A DNA stretch of 45,744 nt from the NCBI RefSeq assembly GCF_014696385.1, contig NZ_JACJQB010000027.1, positions 1 through 45,744 on the forward strand, read 5' to 3'. Origin of the DNA: Pseudanabaena mucicola FACHB-723. Lineage in GTDB: Bacteria; Cyanobacteriota; Cyanobacteriia; Pseudanabaenales; Pseudanabaenaceae. The notes beneath the pieces were generated by a model. It did not search any database. It saw nothing but the letters and a program-made list of their open reading frames with translations, and was not told the DNA's origin. Shown piece by piece: positions 8,405 to 16,921 of the stretch (the first letter of the stretch is position 1; each line of letters begins with the position of its first letter). Made by a program: the position numbers and the translations under genes.

Positions 8405-8439
8405 AACCTTTGCCGCACACACAGCTTGCGGCAAAGGTT
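8405..8439. repeat. Palindromic element (family B)
   Basis: Perfect 13-bp arms AACCTTTGCCGCA (8405-8417) and its complement (8427-8439) enclose CACACAGCT. The flanking sequence AAGTAGTTAGGCTAGAAACC (about 8389-8408) resembles the end of the element at 6556. The loop resembles the TGCGCAGCG loop of that element. It lies 20 bp after the collagen-like gene and may also end its transcript. Confidence 0.6.
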
Positions 8440-8459
8440 CAGGAAATATGCTGAGATCC

Positions 8460-10052
8460 TTAATTTTTTCCTACCACAAAGGCTTTGTCGATACTTTGGC
8501 TATATTTTGCGCCACTCTTGGTAATTTGATTGATCACAATGCCATAGGCGGCGTTGTTATTCTCCCTGAGCCAAGGTGAGCAATAGCGACCAATCGGCAA
8601 AGTATAGGTATTCCCACTAACGACAGCACCGTTATTTGGCTCAGCTTTGGGTGGAATTTTAAACGCAATCTTACGTCTGGATTGATAATCACTAGCCACT
8701 GCACCCGTTGCCGATTGCTTGCTAAAACATTCCACTTCGATCTCCGCCTCTTTGAGCAGTTCTCTGACATTGCCGCGATCGCTGAGGACGAGTTGGTTAT
8801 CAGTGCTGACTCCTGAAATGCTTTGAAGTTGGAAGGCTTTGACGCGATCGGGGGCGAATCCTCCTGTAATTTTGATCACTTGCAAGCTGTCAGGGGACTG
8901 ACTAGAAATAACTTGGTATTCCAACGTGCCTGGTAAGTCGTACTCAAGTTGAGCGATTTCATTGTTGACATTCACGGTTGCTCCAATTTCTACCCGCTCA
9001 ATCCCTAACGATGCAGGTGTCATCGGTGCGGCCCATTCAAATTGATAGGCGAGTCGCGCCGTATCCTTTAAATAGGTGTAGCGATCAGGGACATCAGAAC
9101 TAGGGCGCAACAGGCGCAATAGTCCACTGCGCTCAACCCAAATATTTTTGACGAGGGTCACTTTTTTGCCCAATGCAACTGCTAAGGGTTTGCGATCGCT
9201 AATAACTTCTGTAGGAATGTCTAAACGCGGGATGAGGGTGATTTTGCCGTAGCTGCCCGTAGTGCCAAGCCGCCCATTGTTGCCCGTTGCCCCATTCTCA
9301 CCATCACTACATTGGTAATAACTAGTGCGAGCAACACCTTTGTTGAAACGACGATAGCGCCAGTTTCCTTCGACATATTCCGAGTTGCGCGTAAATCGTT
9401 CTGAATTGCGATCGTTGCGCCATTCATCGGAAGAGCGTCCACAGATTCTAGTTTCGCTAGAGTAAGCTTGCCAAACGACGTTTTTTTTGTCCGCCGATGC
9501 GGAATCTGCATCGAAGACGGGGCGACGCTCGGTTTCGATAGTGCAATACTGAACTCTCCATTTGTCCTCATTGCATTCACAGCCAGAGCCACCCAAGGCT
9601 CCGCGTCCATTGCGACCACCACGCCCACCTGAGTTGCGGATTTCCACTTGCTGTAAATTAGCAATATTGGTATAAAAAATCGTGGCATTGCCGCCATTAC
9701 CGCCATTACCGCCGTTGCCGCCATTGCCGCCCCGTCCACCCGATGCACCTATAAGAGAAAATTCGGGTCTATAGGGTTGTTCACAACTACTTGCCGAGCG
9801 TCCTGATCTGCCATCCTCGCCATCTTCGCCGATTGTGCCAGTGAGATCATAGGTCGCAGGTCTACCATCAGCACTAATTCTCAAGTCTTGTCCATCTCGA
9901 CCACTACGACCATCTCGACCAACTTCGCCATCTTGCCCAGTCCTTCCAAAACTAGTTTGGGCAATTGCCGATAGGCTAAATAAAGGCAGGGTCAAGCTTG
10001 CAAATACTAAAGCCTGAATAAGCGATCGATTATTACCCATTTTCCACATCAT
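8460..10052 (-). CDS. Secreted collagen-like glycine-rich protein
   Basis: The 530-residue protein starts with a signal peptide (hydrophobic core about residues 11-30, cleavage likely after AIAQ at 32). Collagen-like Gly-X-Y triplets rich in Asp and Arg follow (about 36-56 and 72-86: GRTGQDGEVGRDGRSGRDGQ). A second glycine run of GGN repeats covers about 105-122. The rest, about 155-530, is a non-repetitive beta-rich region with a cysteine-containing segment (CECNEDKW...). The function is not known; an extracellular or surface role is inferred from signal peptide and collagen-like repeats. In-frame ATG at 10040 (MGNNRS) is an equally good start. No partner gene is evident. Confidence 0.8.
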   Translation of the reverse strand: MMWKMGNNRSLIQALVFASLTLPLFSLSAIAQTSFGRTGQDGEVGRDGRSGRDGQDLRISADGRPATYDLTGTIGEDGEDGRSGRSASSCEQPYRPEFSLIGASGGRGGNGGNGGNGGNGGNATIFYTNIANLQQVEIRNSGGRGGRNGRGALGGSGCECNEDKWRVQYCTIETERRPVFDADSASADKKNVVWQAYSSETRICGRSSDEWRNDRNSERFTRNSEYVEGNWRYRRFNKGVARTSYYQCSDGENGATGNNGRLGTTGSYGKITLIPRLDIPTEVISDRKPLAVALGKKVTLVKNIWVERSGLLRLLRPSSDVPDRYTYLKDTARLAYQFEWAAPMTPASLGIERVEIGATVNVNNEIAQLEYDLPGTLEYQVISSQSPDSLQVIKITGGFAPDRVKAFQLQSISGVSTDNQLVLSDRGNVRELLKEAEIEVECFSKQSATGAVASDYQSRRKIAFKIPPKAEPNNGAVVSGNTYTLPIGRYCSPWLRENNNAAYGIVINQITKSGAKYSQSIDKAFVVGKN

Positions 10053-10198
10053 CGTTAAATGCCTTTGCCACTCTAGTTAGAACTGTATAGGTCGCTAGTC
10101 TTGTCAAGAACGAGTTCACTCGCTTAGATAGCTATATAAGCTATATATTGTATGGATTTACACTGCCTAGTCTAAAATTAAAATAAAGAATCTTTACT

Positions 10199-10489
10199 AT
10201 GTCCGTAAATCAAGGTCAGCAATTAGAAAACTACACTAATAAACACCCTCAGGAAGTTCTACTGGTCAAGCTACAGGTCGACGACGAACTAGATGAGGTG
10301 ATGATCTTCAGAGGTTTTTCTAGTTCGTTGATGCGCCCGACTGCCTTTGATCCTGATGTACCCATAATTTGCGATCGCGCCAAAATTTTGACCATCGATC
10401 GCCTCGCAGCTCCTTACAACCCCAGCCAGCCCAACTACCTTCAACAGGGGATAACATGGGAACAGTTTCAGGAAATTGAGAAGCTTTAA
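10199..10489 (+). CDS. Small conserved cyanobacterial protein of unknown function
   Basis: The 96-residue acidic soluble protein has no signal peptide or membrane segment. The segment VDDELDEVMIFRGFSSSLMRPTAFDPDVP, followed by a short tail ending WEQFQEIEKL, looks like a small beta-rich domain conserved in cyanobacteria and plastids, possibly DUF7734, though that assignment is from memory and tentative. It overlaps or abuts the DUF815 ATPase gene that follows, so the two are probably co-transcribed. No activity can be proposed. Confidence 0.75.
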   Translation: MSVNQGQQLENYTNKHPQEVLLVKLQVDDELDEVMIFRGFSSSLMRPTAFDPDVPIICDRAKILTIDRLAAPYNPSQPNYLQQGITWEQFQEIEKL

Positions 10490-10502
10490 ATTTGGACTAA
10501 AT

Positions 10503-11837
10503 ATGCTTGATCAGATGCGGCAATCCCTTTATGTAAAACAGGTCAAGATTGCGGCTTTGTTGCTTTATCAAAATGTTTTAGAGCAAGAAATTGGCGAAAT
10601 CTACAAAAGACTCCTGCAATGTTTATCTAACTACGCTCCCAGTGACCATCAACAGGAATCTGCAAGTCGGCTAGATTATTTAACTGTCTATGGCAAATGG
10701 TTTAGGGAAATTGCTGCGACGGGATATAACTGGCGCGACTATATAATTTCTCAAATTCTTGCCTCAGAGAATCCTTTTAGCTTGCGATCGCAAAATCTTT
10801 CCCTTGAACAAATGCCGTCATCTTTAGTTGCCGCGTCAAATCATGACTTGCGAGTCTTAGAAGAAATTAGTCTCTGGGGTGGTGATAAATTAATTGGCTT
10901 GCTTGAGGACGATAGTTGTGCTGTGCCTTGGCAGTTGGAATTCAGTGATTTGTCCCATCTTTCCGAAACCAAGAGATCGCTAATCCGTAAATTTCAAGTA
11001 ACCGACGACTGGACGCAGTTGTTGCCTGAATTAGCCAACTATTATCAACAGGCAGGCACAGGCATCTTTACCAATTACGATGCTTTCCGATGGAGTAAAG
11101 ATCGTCTAGAGGGAATTACATATCCTGACTTGGTAAGAATATCTGACTTGGTAGGTTATGAACATCAACGGCAAACCCTTTACCGAAATACTGAAGCCTT
11201 TCTATCGGGATATCACGGGCTGCACACATTACTCTATGGCAGTCGTGGCACTGGCAAATCATCGCTAGTAAAATCATTAATGTATGCCTATCGCGATCGC
11301 GGTTTACGCCTGATCGAGGTTGCCAAGCATGATCTTAAGGACTTGCCAGTAATTGCTGATCTGCTGCGCCAAGTTCCACAGAAATTTATTATTTTTGTGG
11401 ATGATTTATCCTTTGAAAAAGAAAGTGAAGACTACAAGGCTCTGAAAATAGTATTAGAGGGTAACCTCTCATCGCAGCCAGATAATTTATTGGTTTACGC
11501 CACTTCCAACCGCCGCCACTTACTGCGTGAATATTTTAGCGATCGGCCTAGTCTCAAAGATCTTAGTGATCAAAAAGAGATTAATCCTTGGGATACGATG
11601 CAGGAAAAATTATCTCTCAGCGATCGCTTTGGCTTAACACTGACATTTTTGCAAGCCGATCAAGAGATTTACCTTAAAATCGTCCATCATCTCGCTAAAC
11701 GTGCAGGTATTGACCTATCACCATCCGATCTTGATTTTCGAGCCTTACAATGGGCAACTCGTCATAATGGTCAGTCAGGGCGTACTGCTCAGCAATTTAT
11801 CAACTACTTACAAGCAGATCTCCAAGCTCAGAAATAG
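10503..11837 (+). CDS. DUF815-family AAA+ ATPase
   Basis: This P-loop ATPase has the Walker A motif GSRGTGKSS (residues 246-254 from this start), the Walker B motif IIFVDD about 50 residues on, and the segment VYATSNRRHL, all characteristic of DUF815 proteins. The N-terminal 200 residues are helical and poorly conserved. DUF815 proteins are widespread but have no settled role. An upstream in-frame ATG at 10476 would overlap the previous gene by 14 bp; the ATG at 10503 avoids that. It is followed by a hairpin terminator and then tRNA-Pro. Confidence 0.85.
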   Translation: MLDQMRQSLYVKQVKIAALLLYQNVLEQEIGEIYKRLLQCLSNYAPSDHQQESASRLDYLTVYGKWFREIAATGYNWRDYIISQILASENPFSLRSQNLSLEQMPSSLVAASNHDLRVLEEISLWGGDKLIGLLEDDSCAVPWQLEFSDLSHLSETKRSLIRKFQVTDDWTQLLPELANYYQQAGTGIFTNYDAFRWSKDRLEGITYPDLVRISDLVGYEHQRQTLYRNTEAFLSGYHGLHTLLYGSRGTGKSSLVKSLMYAYRDRGLRLIEVAKHDLKDLPVIADLLRQVPQKFIIFVDDLSFEKESEDYKALKIVLEGNLSSQPDNLLVYATSNRRHLLREYFSDRPSLKDLSDQKEINPWDTMQEKLSLSDRFGLTLTFLQADQEIYLKIVHHLAKRAGIDLSPSDLDFRALQWATRHNGQSGRTAQQFINYLQADLQAQK

Positions 11838-11840
11838 CCT

Positions 11841-11882
11841 AATCGAGGGGCAGCGCTTCGCGCCGACCCTCGATTCTTTTTT
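11841..11882 (+). terminator. Terminator with a family-A-like core
   Basis: Arms AATCGAGGG (11841-11849) and CCCTCGATT (11867-11875) pair perfectly. The inside carries GCGCTTCGCGC, the inverted form of the GGCGCGAAGCGC core seen at 912 and 39602. A T-run follows, only three bases after the ATPase stop codon. Confidence 0.8.
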
Positions 11883-11940
11883 ATTTTTGAAAATAAATTA
11901 TTGTATTTAGCAATTTATGTAGTAACATAGATATTCGCAA

Positions 11941-12014
11941 CGGGATGTAGCGCAGCTTGGTAGCGCGCCTGCTTTGGGAGCAGGATGCCGTAGGTTCGAA
12001 TCCTATCATCCCGA
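11941..12014 (+). tRNA. tRNA-Pro (TGG anticodon)
   Basis: A 74-nt cloverleaf. The acceptor stem CGGGATG pairs with CATCCCG, with discriminator A at 12014. The anticodon stem CCTGC/GCAGG encloses loop TTTGGGA with anticodon TGG, and the T arm carries GGTTCGAATCC. The CCA end is not encoded. Confidence 0.97.
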
Positions 12015-12044
12015 TTCAAAAATCTAAGCAACTCAAATATAATT

Positions 12045-12088
12045 AAAGCAAAGCGCACAATTCCAGATAGTCTTGTGCGCTTTGCTTT
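12045..12088 (+). terminator. Terminator downstream of tRNA-Pro
   Basis: Perfect 16-bp arms AAAGCAAAGCGCACAA (12045-12060) and its complement (12073-12088) enclose a 12-nt loop, with TT following. It lies 30 bp after the tRNA. Confidence 0.8.
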
Positions 12089-12371
12089 TTAGGTTTATTG
12101 CCTAATTTGCGATCGCTAGCCTACGATAGATATCTGAAGATATCTGACCTAAAATCTTTAGAGTCTAGATCTAAATCAACTAGCTGTAAAAATTCATTTT
12201 TTTAACAAATTAGTTGATAAATTTATTGTTTTGTCAAGCAGACAAAATCTATTTAACACTTTTTTAAGATTGTTTACCCCTCTATATGTGATCAGTAAAT
12301 ATACCTAAAACATCTGTGCTGAGAGCTTTTGACGATTTTAATTATTTGATCAGAAGTCAAACGTAAAGATG

Positions 12372-12399
12372 TGTTAAGCTATTTTCAAATCCATATAAA
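12372..12399 (+). promoter_or_regulatory. Possible psbD promoter
   Basis: TGTTAA (12372-12377) and TATAAA (12394-12399) are 16 bp apart, compatible with a weak sigma-70 type promoter. The start codon is 30 bp further on, with GCAGGA (12414-12419) as a possible ribosome binding site. The region is A/T-rich, so chance matches are likely. Confidence 0.3.
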
Positions 12400-12428
12400 T
12401 ACTAGTAGTTAAAGCAGGATTTAAAATT

Positions 12429-13496
12429 ATGACCATTGCAATGGGCAGGTCGCAGGAAGTCGAAAGAGGATGGTTTGACATCATCGACGACTGGCTAAAG
12501 CGCGACAGATTTGTATTTATTGGCTGGAGTGGCTTGTTGCTATTCCCCACCGCATTTTTATCTATTGGTGGTTGGTTTACTGGGATCACCTTCGTATCTT
12601 CTTGGTACACCCACGGTCTAGCTTCTAGCTTCCTCGAAGGATGCAACATCTTGACCGTAGCTGTATCTTCTCCCGCATTGAGTGTTGGTCACTCCTTGCT
12701 CTTGCTCTGGGGCCCTGAAGCCCAAGGCGACTTTACCCGTTGGTGCCAAATCGGTGGTCTTTGGACATTTTTGGCTTTGCACGGTGCGTTCGCTCTGATT
12801 GGCTTCATGCTACGTCAGTTTGAAATTGCGCGTCTAGTCGGTATCCGTCCTTACAATGCGATCGCCTTCTCTGGCCCCATCGCCGTATTCGTATCCGTCT
12901 TCTTGATGTACCCCTTGGGTCAGTCTGGTTGGTTCTTCGGTCCAACCTTCGGCGTAGCTGGTATCTTCCGTTTCATCTTGTTCCTACAAGGTTTCCACAA
13001 CTGGACTTTGAACCCCTTCCACATGATGGGTGTTGCAGGTATCCTTGGTGGCGCATTGCTCTGTGCTATTCACGGCGCAACCGTTGAAAACACCTTATTT
13101 GAAGATGGCGAAGGCAGCAGCTCTAACACCTTCAAAGCTTTCAACCCCACCCAAGCTGAAGAAACTTACTCCATGGTTACAGCTAACCGCTTCTGGAGCC
13201 AAATCTTCGGTATTGCATTCTCCAACAAGCGTTGGTTGCACTTCTTCATGCTATTCGTACCTGTAACTGGCCTATGGTTCAGCAGTGTCGGTATTGTTGG
13301 TTTAGCATTAAACTTGCGCGCCTATGACTTCGTATCTCAAGAAGTCCGCGCTGCGGAAGATCCTGAATTTGAAACCTTCTACACCAAGAACTTGCTCTTG
13401 AATGAAGGTATTCGCGCTTGGATGGCTCCTCAAGACCAACCAGCCGAAAGATTCATCTTCCCTGAAGAAGTATTGCCTCGTGGTAACGCACTGTAA
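12429..13496 (+). CDS. psbD: Photosystem II D2 protein
   Basis: D2 pairs with D1 to form the photosystem II reaction-centre core in the thylakoid membrane and binds P680 chlorophylls, pheophytin, QA and non-haem iron. The 355-residue protein is nearly identical to other D2 proteins throughout ([20 protein letters not shown] at the start, [12 protein letters not shown] at the end), with five membrane helices. Length is close to the usual 352. Unlike the common cyanobacterial arrangement, psbC does not begin inside this gene but 206 bp after its stop. A hairpin lies in that gap. Confidence 0.98.
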   Translation: MTIAMGRSQEVERGWFDIIDDWLKRDRFVFIGWSGLLLFPTAFLSIGGWFTGITFVSSWYTHGLASSFLEGCNILTVAVSSPALSVGHSLLLLWGPEAQGDFTRWCQIGGLWTFLALHGAFALIGFMLRQFEIARLVGIRPYNAIAFSGPIAVFVSVFLMYPLGQSGWFFGPTFGVAGIFRFILFLQGFHNWTLNPFHMMGVAGILGGALLCAIHGATVENTLFEDGEGSSSNTFKAFNPTQAEETYSMVTANRFWSQIFGIAFSNKRWLHFFMLFVPVTGLWFSSVGIVGLALNLRAYDFVSQEVRAAEDPEFETFYTKNLLLNEGIRAWMAPQDQPAERFIFPEEVLPRGNAL

Positions 13497-13508
13497 TTTT
13501 CTTGAAAC

Positions 13509-13539
13509 ATTTTGTACAGCGCTTGTTGCTGTACAAAAT
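13509..13539 (+). terminator. Hairpin in the psbD-psbC gap
   Basis: Perfect 12-bp arms ATTTTGTACAGC (13509-13520) and its complement (13528-13539) enclose GCTTGTT, 13 bp after psbD. The following CTCTTATTAG is only mildly T-rich. It may be a partial terminator that sets the psbD:psbC ratio or an mRNA 3' stabiliser. Confidence 0.55.
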
Positions 13540-13702
13540 CTCTTATTAGCTATTAGATGTCAGCGCAGTTCGACTAGTTTTTAGATTATGATGGATTTCA
13601 TCAAACTTCTAAATGTTAGCAGCTACCTAAACTGGTATCTGATAGCTAAAAAATTATTTGCACTCTAAAAACCTATAAAAAGCTCTCTGGAGATACCCTC
13701 TC

Positions 13703-15094
13703 GTGACGACGACCATTAACTTAAACTCGCTAGGAGTGGGCGGGCGTACACAAGATACATCAGGTTTTGCTTGGTGGTCTGGCAACGCACGACTCATTAA
13801 CCTTTCTGGCAAACTGCTGGGCGCTCACGTTGCTCACGCTGGTTTGATTGTATTCTGGGCTGGCGCAATGACTTTGTTTGAAGTCGCGCACTTTGTTCCC
13901 GAAAAGCCAATGTATGAGCAAGGCTTTATCCTTTTGCCTCACCTTGCAACCCAAGGTTGGGGTGTGGGTGCTGGCGGCGAAGTTGTTGACGTATTCCCAT
14001 ACTTCGTAGTTGGTGTTTTACACCTTATTTCTTCTGCAGTACTTGGCTTTGGTGGAATTTACCACGCATTGCGCGGTCCTGAAGTTCTTGAAAACTATTC
14101 CTCATTCTTCGGTTACGACTGGAAAGACAAGAATCAAATGACCAATATCATTGGTTATCACTTGATCTTGTTAGGATGTGGCGCACTTCTGCTCGTATTC
14201 AAGGCGATGTTCTTTGGTGGTCTCTACGATACATGGGCTCCTGGTGGTGGCGATGTACGTGTTATCACCAATCCAACCATTAACCCTGTTGTTATCTTTG
14301 GCTACTTGCTAAATTCTCCCTTTGGTGGCGAAGGCAACATTGTTGGTGTTGACAACCTTGAGGATGTAGTTGGCGGACATATTTGGATCGGCTTTATCTG
14401 CATCGGTGGTGGTATCTGGCACATCCTTACTAAGCCTTTCGGTTGGGCACGTCGTGCCTTGGTTTGGTCTGGTGAAGCATATCTTGCCTATAGCCTTGGT
14501 GCATTGAGCCTGATGGCATTTATCGCTACTTGCTTCGTTTGGTTCAACAACACTGTTTATCCTAGCGAATTCTTTGGTCCTACTGGCGCTGAAGCTTCTC
14601 AATCTCAAGCTTTCACCTACCTTGTGCGTGACCAAAAGTTAGGTGCAAACATTGCAACTTCACAAGGGCCTACAGGTCTTGGTAAGTATCTAATGCGCGC
14701 TCCTTCTGGCGAAATCATCTTTGGTGGTGAAACCATGCGTTTCTGGGACTTCCGTGGTCCTTGGTTGGAGCCTCTCCGTGGTCCTAACGGTTTGGATATC
14801 GACAAACTCAAGAATGACGTTCAACCTTGGCAAGTACGTCGTGCTGCTGAGTACATGACTCATGCTCCTTTGGGTTCTTTGAACTCAGTTGGTGGCGTTA
14901 TCACTGAAATCAACGCAGTTAACTTCGTATCTCCTCGCTCTTGGTTGTCTACTTCTCACTTCGTATTGTCCTTTATGTTCTTGGTAGGTCACCTATGGCA
15001 TGCTGGTCGCGCTCGTGCGGCTGTTGCTGGCTTTGAAAAGGGTATTGACCGCAAGACTGAGGCTGTACTTTCTATGCCTGACCTTGACGGCTGA
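13703..15094 (+). CDS. psbC: Photosystem II CP43 antenna protein
   Basis: CP43 is the six-helix inner antenna of photosystem II; its large lumenal loop helps ligate the manganese cluster. The 463-residue protein matches CP43 throughout, including [20 protein letters not shown] near the start and [20 protein letters not shown] in the lumenal loop with the manganese-ligating Glu. It starts with GTG at 13703, with GGAG at 13689-13692 as ribosome binding site. GTG is also the start used where psbC overlaps psbD, but here the gene has its own leader. The first dozen residues differ from those of overlapping psbC genes. A strong terminator follows. Confidence 0.97.
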   Translation: MTTTINLNSLGVGGRTQDTSGFAWWSGNARLINLSGKLLGAHVAHAGLIVFWAGAMTLFEVAHFVPEKPMYEQGFILLPHLATQGWGVGAGGEVVDVFPYFVVGVLHLISSAVLGFGGIYHALRGPEVLENYSSFFGYDWKDKNQMTNIIGYHLILLGCGALLLVFKAMFFGGLYDTWAPGGGDVRVITNPTINPVVIFGYLLNSPFGGEGNIVGVDNLEDVVGGHIWIGFICIGGGIWHILTKPFGWARRALVWSGEAYLAYSLGALSLMAFIATCFVWFNNTVYPSEFFGPTGAEASQSQAFTYLVRDQKLGANIATSQGPTGLGKYLMRAPSGEIIFGGETMRFWDFRGPWLEPLRGPNGLDIDKLKNDVQPWQVRRAAEYMTHAPLGSLNSVGGVITEINAVNFVSPRSWLSTSHFVLSFMFLVGHLWHAGRARAAVAGFEKGIDRKTEAVLSMPDLDG

Positions 15095-15104
15095 TCATTA
15101 AACA

Positions 15105-15135
15105 AAAAATGTCAGCGTTGCACGCTGACATTTTT
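15105..15135 (+). terminator. Terminator of psbC
   Basis: Perfect 14-bp arms AAAAATGTCAGCGT (15105-15118) and its complement (15122-15135), with a 3-nt loop and a T-run, 10 bp after the psbC stop. Confidence 0.9.
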
Positions 15136-15143
15136 GGAAAAAG

Positions 15144-15178
15144 AAAAAGAGGAGAAAGCCAAGCTTTCTCCTCTTTTT
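15144..15178 (-). terminator. Terminator of ycf65
   Basis: Perfect 16-bp arms around CAA (left 15144-15159, right 15163-15178; AAAAAGAGGAGAAAGC). On the minus strand the hairpin is followed by a T-rich tract. It lies 13 bp beyond the ycf65 stop. Confidence 0.85.
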
Positions 15179-15191
15179 TGTTTTCTGATGC

Positions 15192-15491
15192 TTAGTTACT
15201 ACCAGTAAATATGACATCAGGGAATTTACCTTGAGCTTCAGTCATTGGGCGATTTTTGCCTTCTTGTTGCCAGTAATTAATTACTTCGGTTGCCTTATTT
15301 AAAATCTCGATCCGATCTTGATCGGCAATCCAAGGCTTGCTTTCCATTTCTGATTTGAGTTGATCCCAAGCATCATCACGGGGCCAGAAGAAATACTTGG
15401 TGAGAGGGCTGAAACCTTTACCGACGACTTGGTCAACGGCAAGAGCTACGTTATTCTCTAACCATAAGATTTTTAGAATAAACTGGGACAA
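15192..15491 (-). CDS. ycf65: Ribosomal protein PSRP-3 (Ycf65)
   Basis: This 99-residue protein matches the cyanobacterial and plastid 30S protein PSRP-3/Ycf65, with the conserved segments [20 protein letters not shown] and [15 protein letters not shown] and the C-terminal FPDVIFTG. It is a small-subunit ribosomal protein restricted to the cyanobacterial and chloroplast lineage. Length is normal. It is a single-gene unit convergent with psbC, separated by back-to-back terminators. Confidence 0.93.
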   Translation of the reverse strand: MSQFILKILWLENNVALAVDQVVGKGFSPLTKYFFWPRDDAWDQLKSEMESKPWIADQDRIEILNKATEVINYWQQEGKNRPMTEAQGKFPDVIFTGSN

Positions 15492-15640
15492 TGCTACCTA
15501 CCTCCAACAAAATTTAAATTACATATTAAAGTAGCGATCTTCCATAGTAGCATAGTCAGCCATATCAACGCTACTACAGTTCAAGGTCGTAGCTTCGGTT
15601 AGATGCTTTAAAACTAAAGCGGGAGAAGTGAAATTAGGCT

Positions 15641-16402
15641 ATGACTATTTTTGTATTTGATATTGATGGGGTGATTCGTGATGTGTCAGGTTCCTATCGG
15701 CGGGCTTTGGCGGATACGGTAGAATATTTTGTAATGCAGTTGCAGGGAGAGCTTTATCGTCCTAGCCCCGAAGAGATTGATGATTTGAAATCAGAAGGTA
15801 TTTGGAATAATGATTGGGAAGCTTCGCAGGAGTTAATCAAGCGTTATCTCCAAGAGAAACCTCTCACAGTCAGTTATGAAGATATCGTGGCATTTTTCCA
15901 GAGTCGCTATCGTGGTACTCAGTCAGACTGGTCGGATGGGTATATTGCCTCTGAGCCTTTGATTGCTAATCAAGAATATTTCGCTGGTTTGACCGAAGCG
16001 AATATCGGTTGGGGATTTTTTAGTGGTGCAACTAGGGCTTCGGCAAGCTATGTTTTGCATCGGCTAGAGATTAGCAGTCCTGTACTGGTTGCGATGGAAG
16101 ATGCCGCAGGTAAGCCTGATCCCACAGGATTTTTGCTGGCAACTAAGCAGATTGAGTCAACGCAAAATGCGATCGCAGATCTGGTGGTATATGTGGGTGA
16201 TACGGTTGCCGACATGCTGACCGTACTAAAGGCAAGGGAGTATGACCCTAGTTATAAATATCTGGCTGTGGGAGTGATTCCGCCTCATATTGGAGAAGAA
16301 TCTCGTGAGCGCTATGCAGCTTTACTTAAGGAAAATGGTGCAGATATTGTTTTGCAAAGCGTATTAGAGCTGACACCGCAGCTTAATTTATCGAAAAGTT
16401 AG
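15641..16402 (+). CDS. HAD-superfamily hydrolase (TIGR01548-like)
   Basis: This 253-residue HAD phosphatase has motif I FVFDIDGVIRD with nucleophile Asp7 and acid/base Asp9. Motif II lies near GFFSGATRAS, and motif IV near residue 185 is YVGDTVADM. The overall sequence resembles the subfamily-IA hypothetical phosphatases found in cyanobacteria (TIGR01548). The substrate is unknown. It precedes ycf54 by 69 bp in the same direction and may share its transcript. Confidence 0.82.
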   Translation: MTIFVFDIDGVIRDVSGSYRRALADTVEYFVMQLQGELYRPSPEEIDDLKSEGIWNNDWEASQELIKRYLQEKPLTVSYEDIVAFFQSRYRGTQSDWSDGYIASEPLIANQEYFAGLTEANIGWGFFSGATRASASYVLHRLEISSPVLVAMEDAAGKPDPTGFLLATKQIESTQNAIADLVVYVGDTVADMLTVLKAREYDPSYKYLAVGVIPPHIGEESRERYAALLKENGADIVLQSVLELTPQLNLSKS

Positions 16403-16471
16403 GCAAGTTGAATTAGCGTTAACATAGATTTGGCTTTACAAGCCATTACCTTGTTAAGTTAAAAAAAATTT

Positions 16472-16813
16472 ATGTCAGAGTCCCAGCAGTATTATTTTGT
16501 GGCTGCTAGCCGTAAGTATTTGTGTGAAGACGAAGGGAAACCTTTGGGTGAGACGCTATCGGAGCGTCGCCGCAACTTTGAGGCTCGCAACAAAGAAATT
16601 AATTTTTGGTTAATTGAGCAGCCTGCTTTCTTGGAAGCTCCTGAAATGGCAAGCATCAAAAAGCAAATTCCTCAACCTGCAGCGGCGATCATCACCACTG
16701 ATCCGAATACGATGCGCTGGTTGAAATTGCGATTGGAGTTTGTGATTACGGGCGAGTTTACTGCACCTAGTGCCACAATTCCTAACCCCCTAGCATCTTT
16801 AGCGATCGCCTAA
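16472..16813 (+). CDS. ycf54: Ycf54, subunit of the Mg-protoporphyrin cyclase complex
   Basis: Ycf54 (DUF2488) is needed for assembly or activity of the AcsF cyclase in cyanobacteria and plastids. The 113-residue protein carries the family pattern: YYFVAASRKYL at the start, ERRRNFEARNKEINFWLIEQPAFLEAPE in the middle (residues about 31-58), and LRLEFVITGEFTAPSATIPNPLASL at the end. Its partner gene acsF is in the same window, about 11 kb upstream. A hairpin terminator follows the stop. Confidence 0.93.
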   Translation: MSESQQYYFVAASRKYLCEDEGKPLGETLSERRRNFEARNKEINFWLIEQPAFLEAPEMASIKKQIPQPAAAIITTDPNTMRWLKLRLEFVITGEFTAPSATIPNPLASLAIA

Positions 16814-16823
16814 ATCTGCCAAG

Positions 16824-16855
16824 AAATAAAAGCCTGCATCTGCGGGCTTTTATTT
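16824..16855 (+). terminator. Terminator of ycf54
   Basis: Arms AAATAAAAGCCTGCA (16824-16838) and TGCGGGCTTTTATTT (16841-16855) pair with one T-G pair and end in a T-rich tail. Confidence 0.8.
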
Positions 16856-16921
16856 TGCGTACTTCTGCTGTTAAGGTAACTTGAAATTTTCCGCTCCCCT
16901 TGCCGATCGCCTATAGATACT

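Larger units (their letters stand above)
12015..12428. other. Intergenic region between tRNA-Pro and psbD
   Basis: About 410 bp without a gene. It holds the tRNA-proximal terminator (12045-12088), a HIP1 site, a small hairpin TTTTGTC/GACAAAA (12229-12247) and the putative psbD promoter. Confidence 0.6.

Noticed and set aside
13473-13584. Alternative psbC start inside psbD (GTG GTA ACG)
   Set aside because: The frame continues only to a stop at 13584 and encodes no CP43 sequence; CP43 homology starts after 13703.
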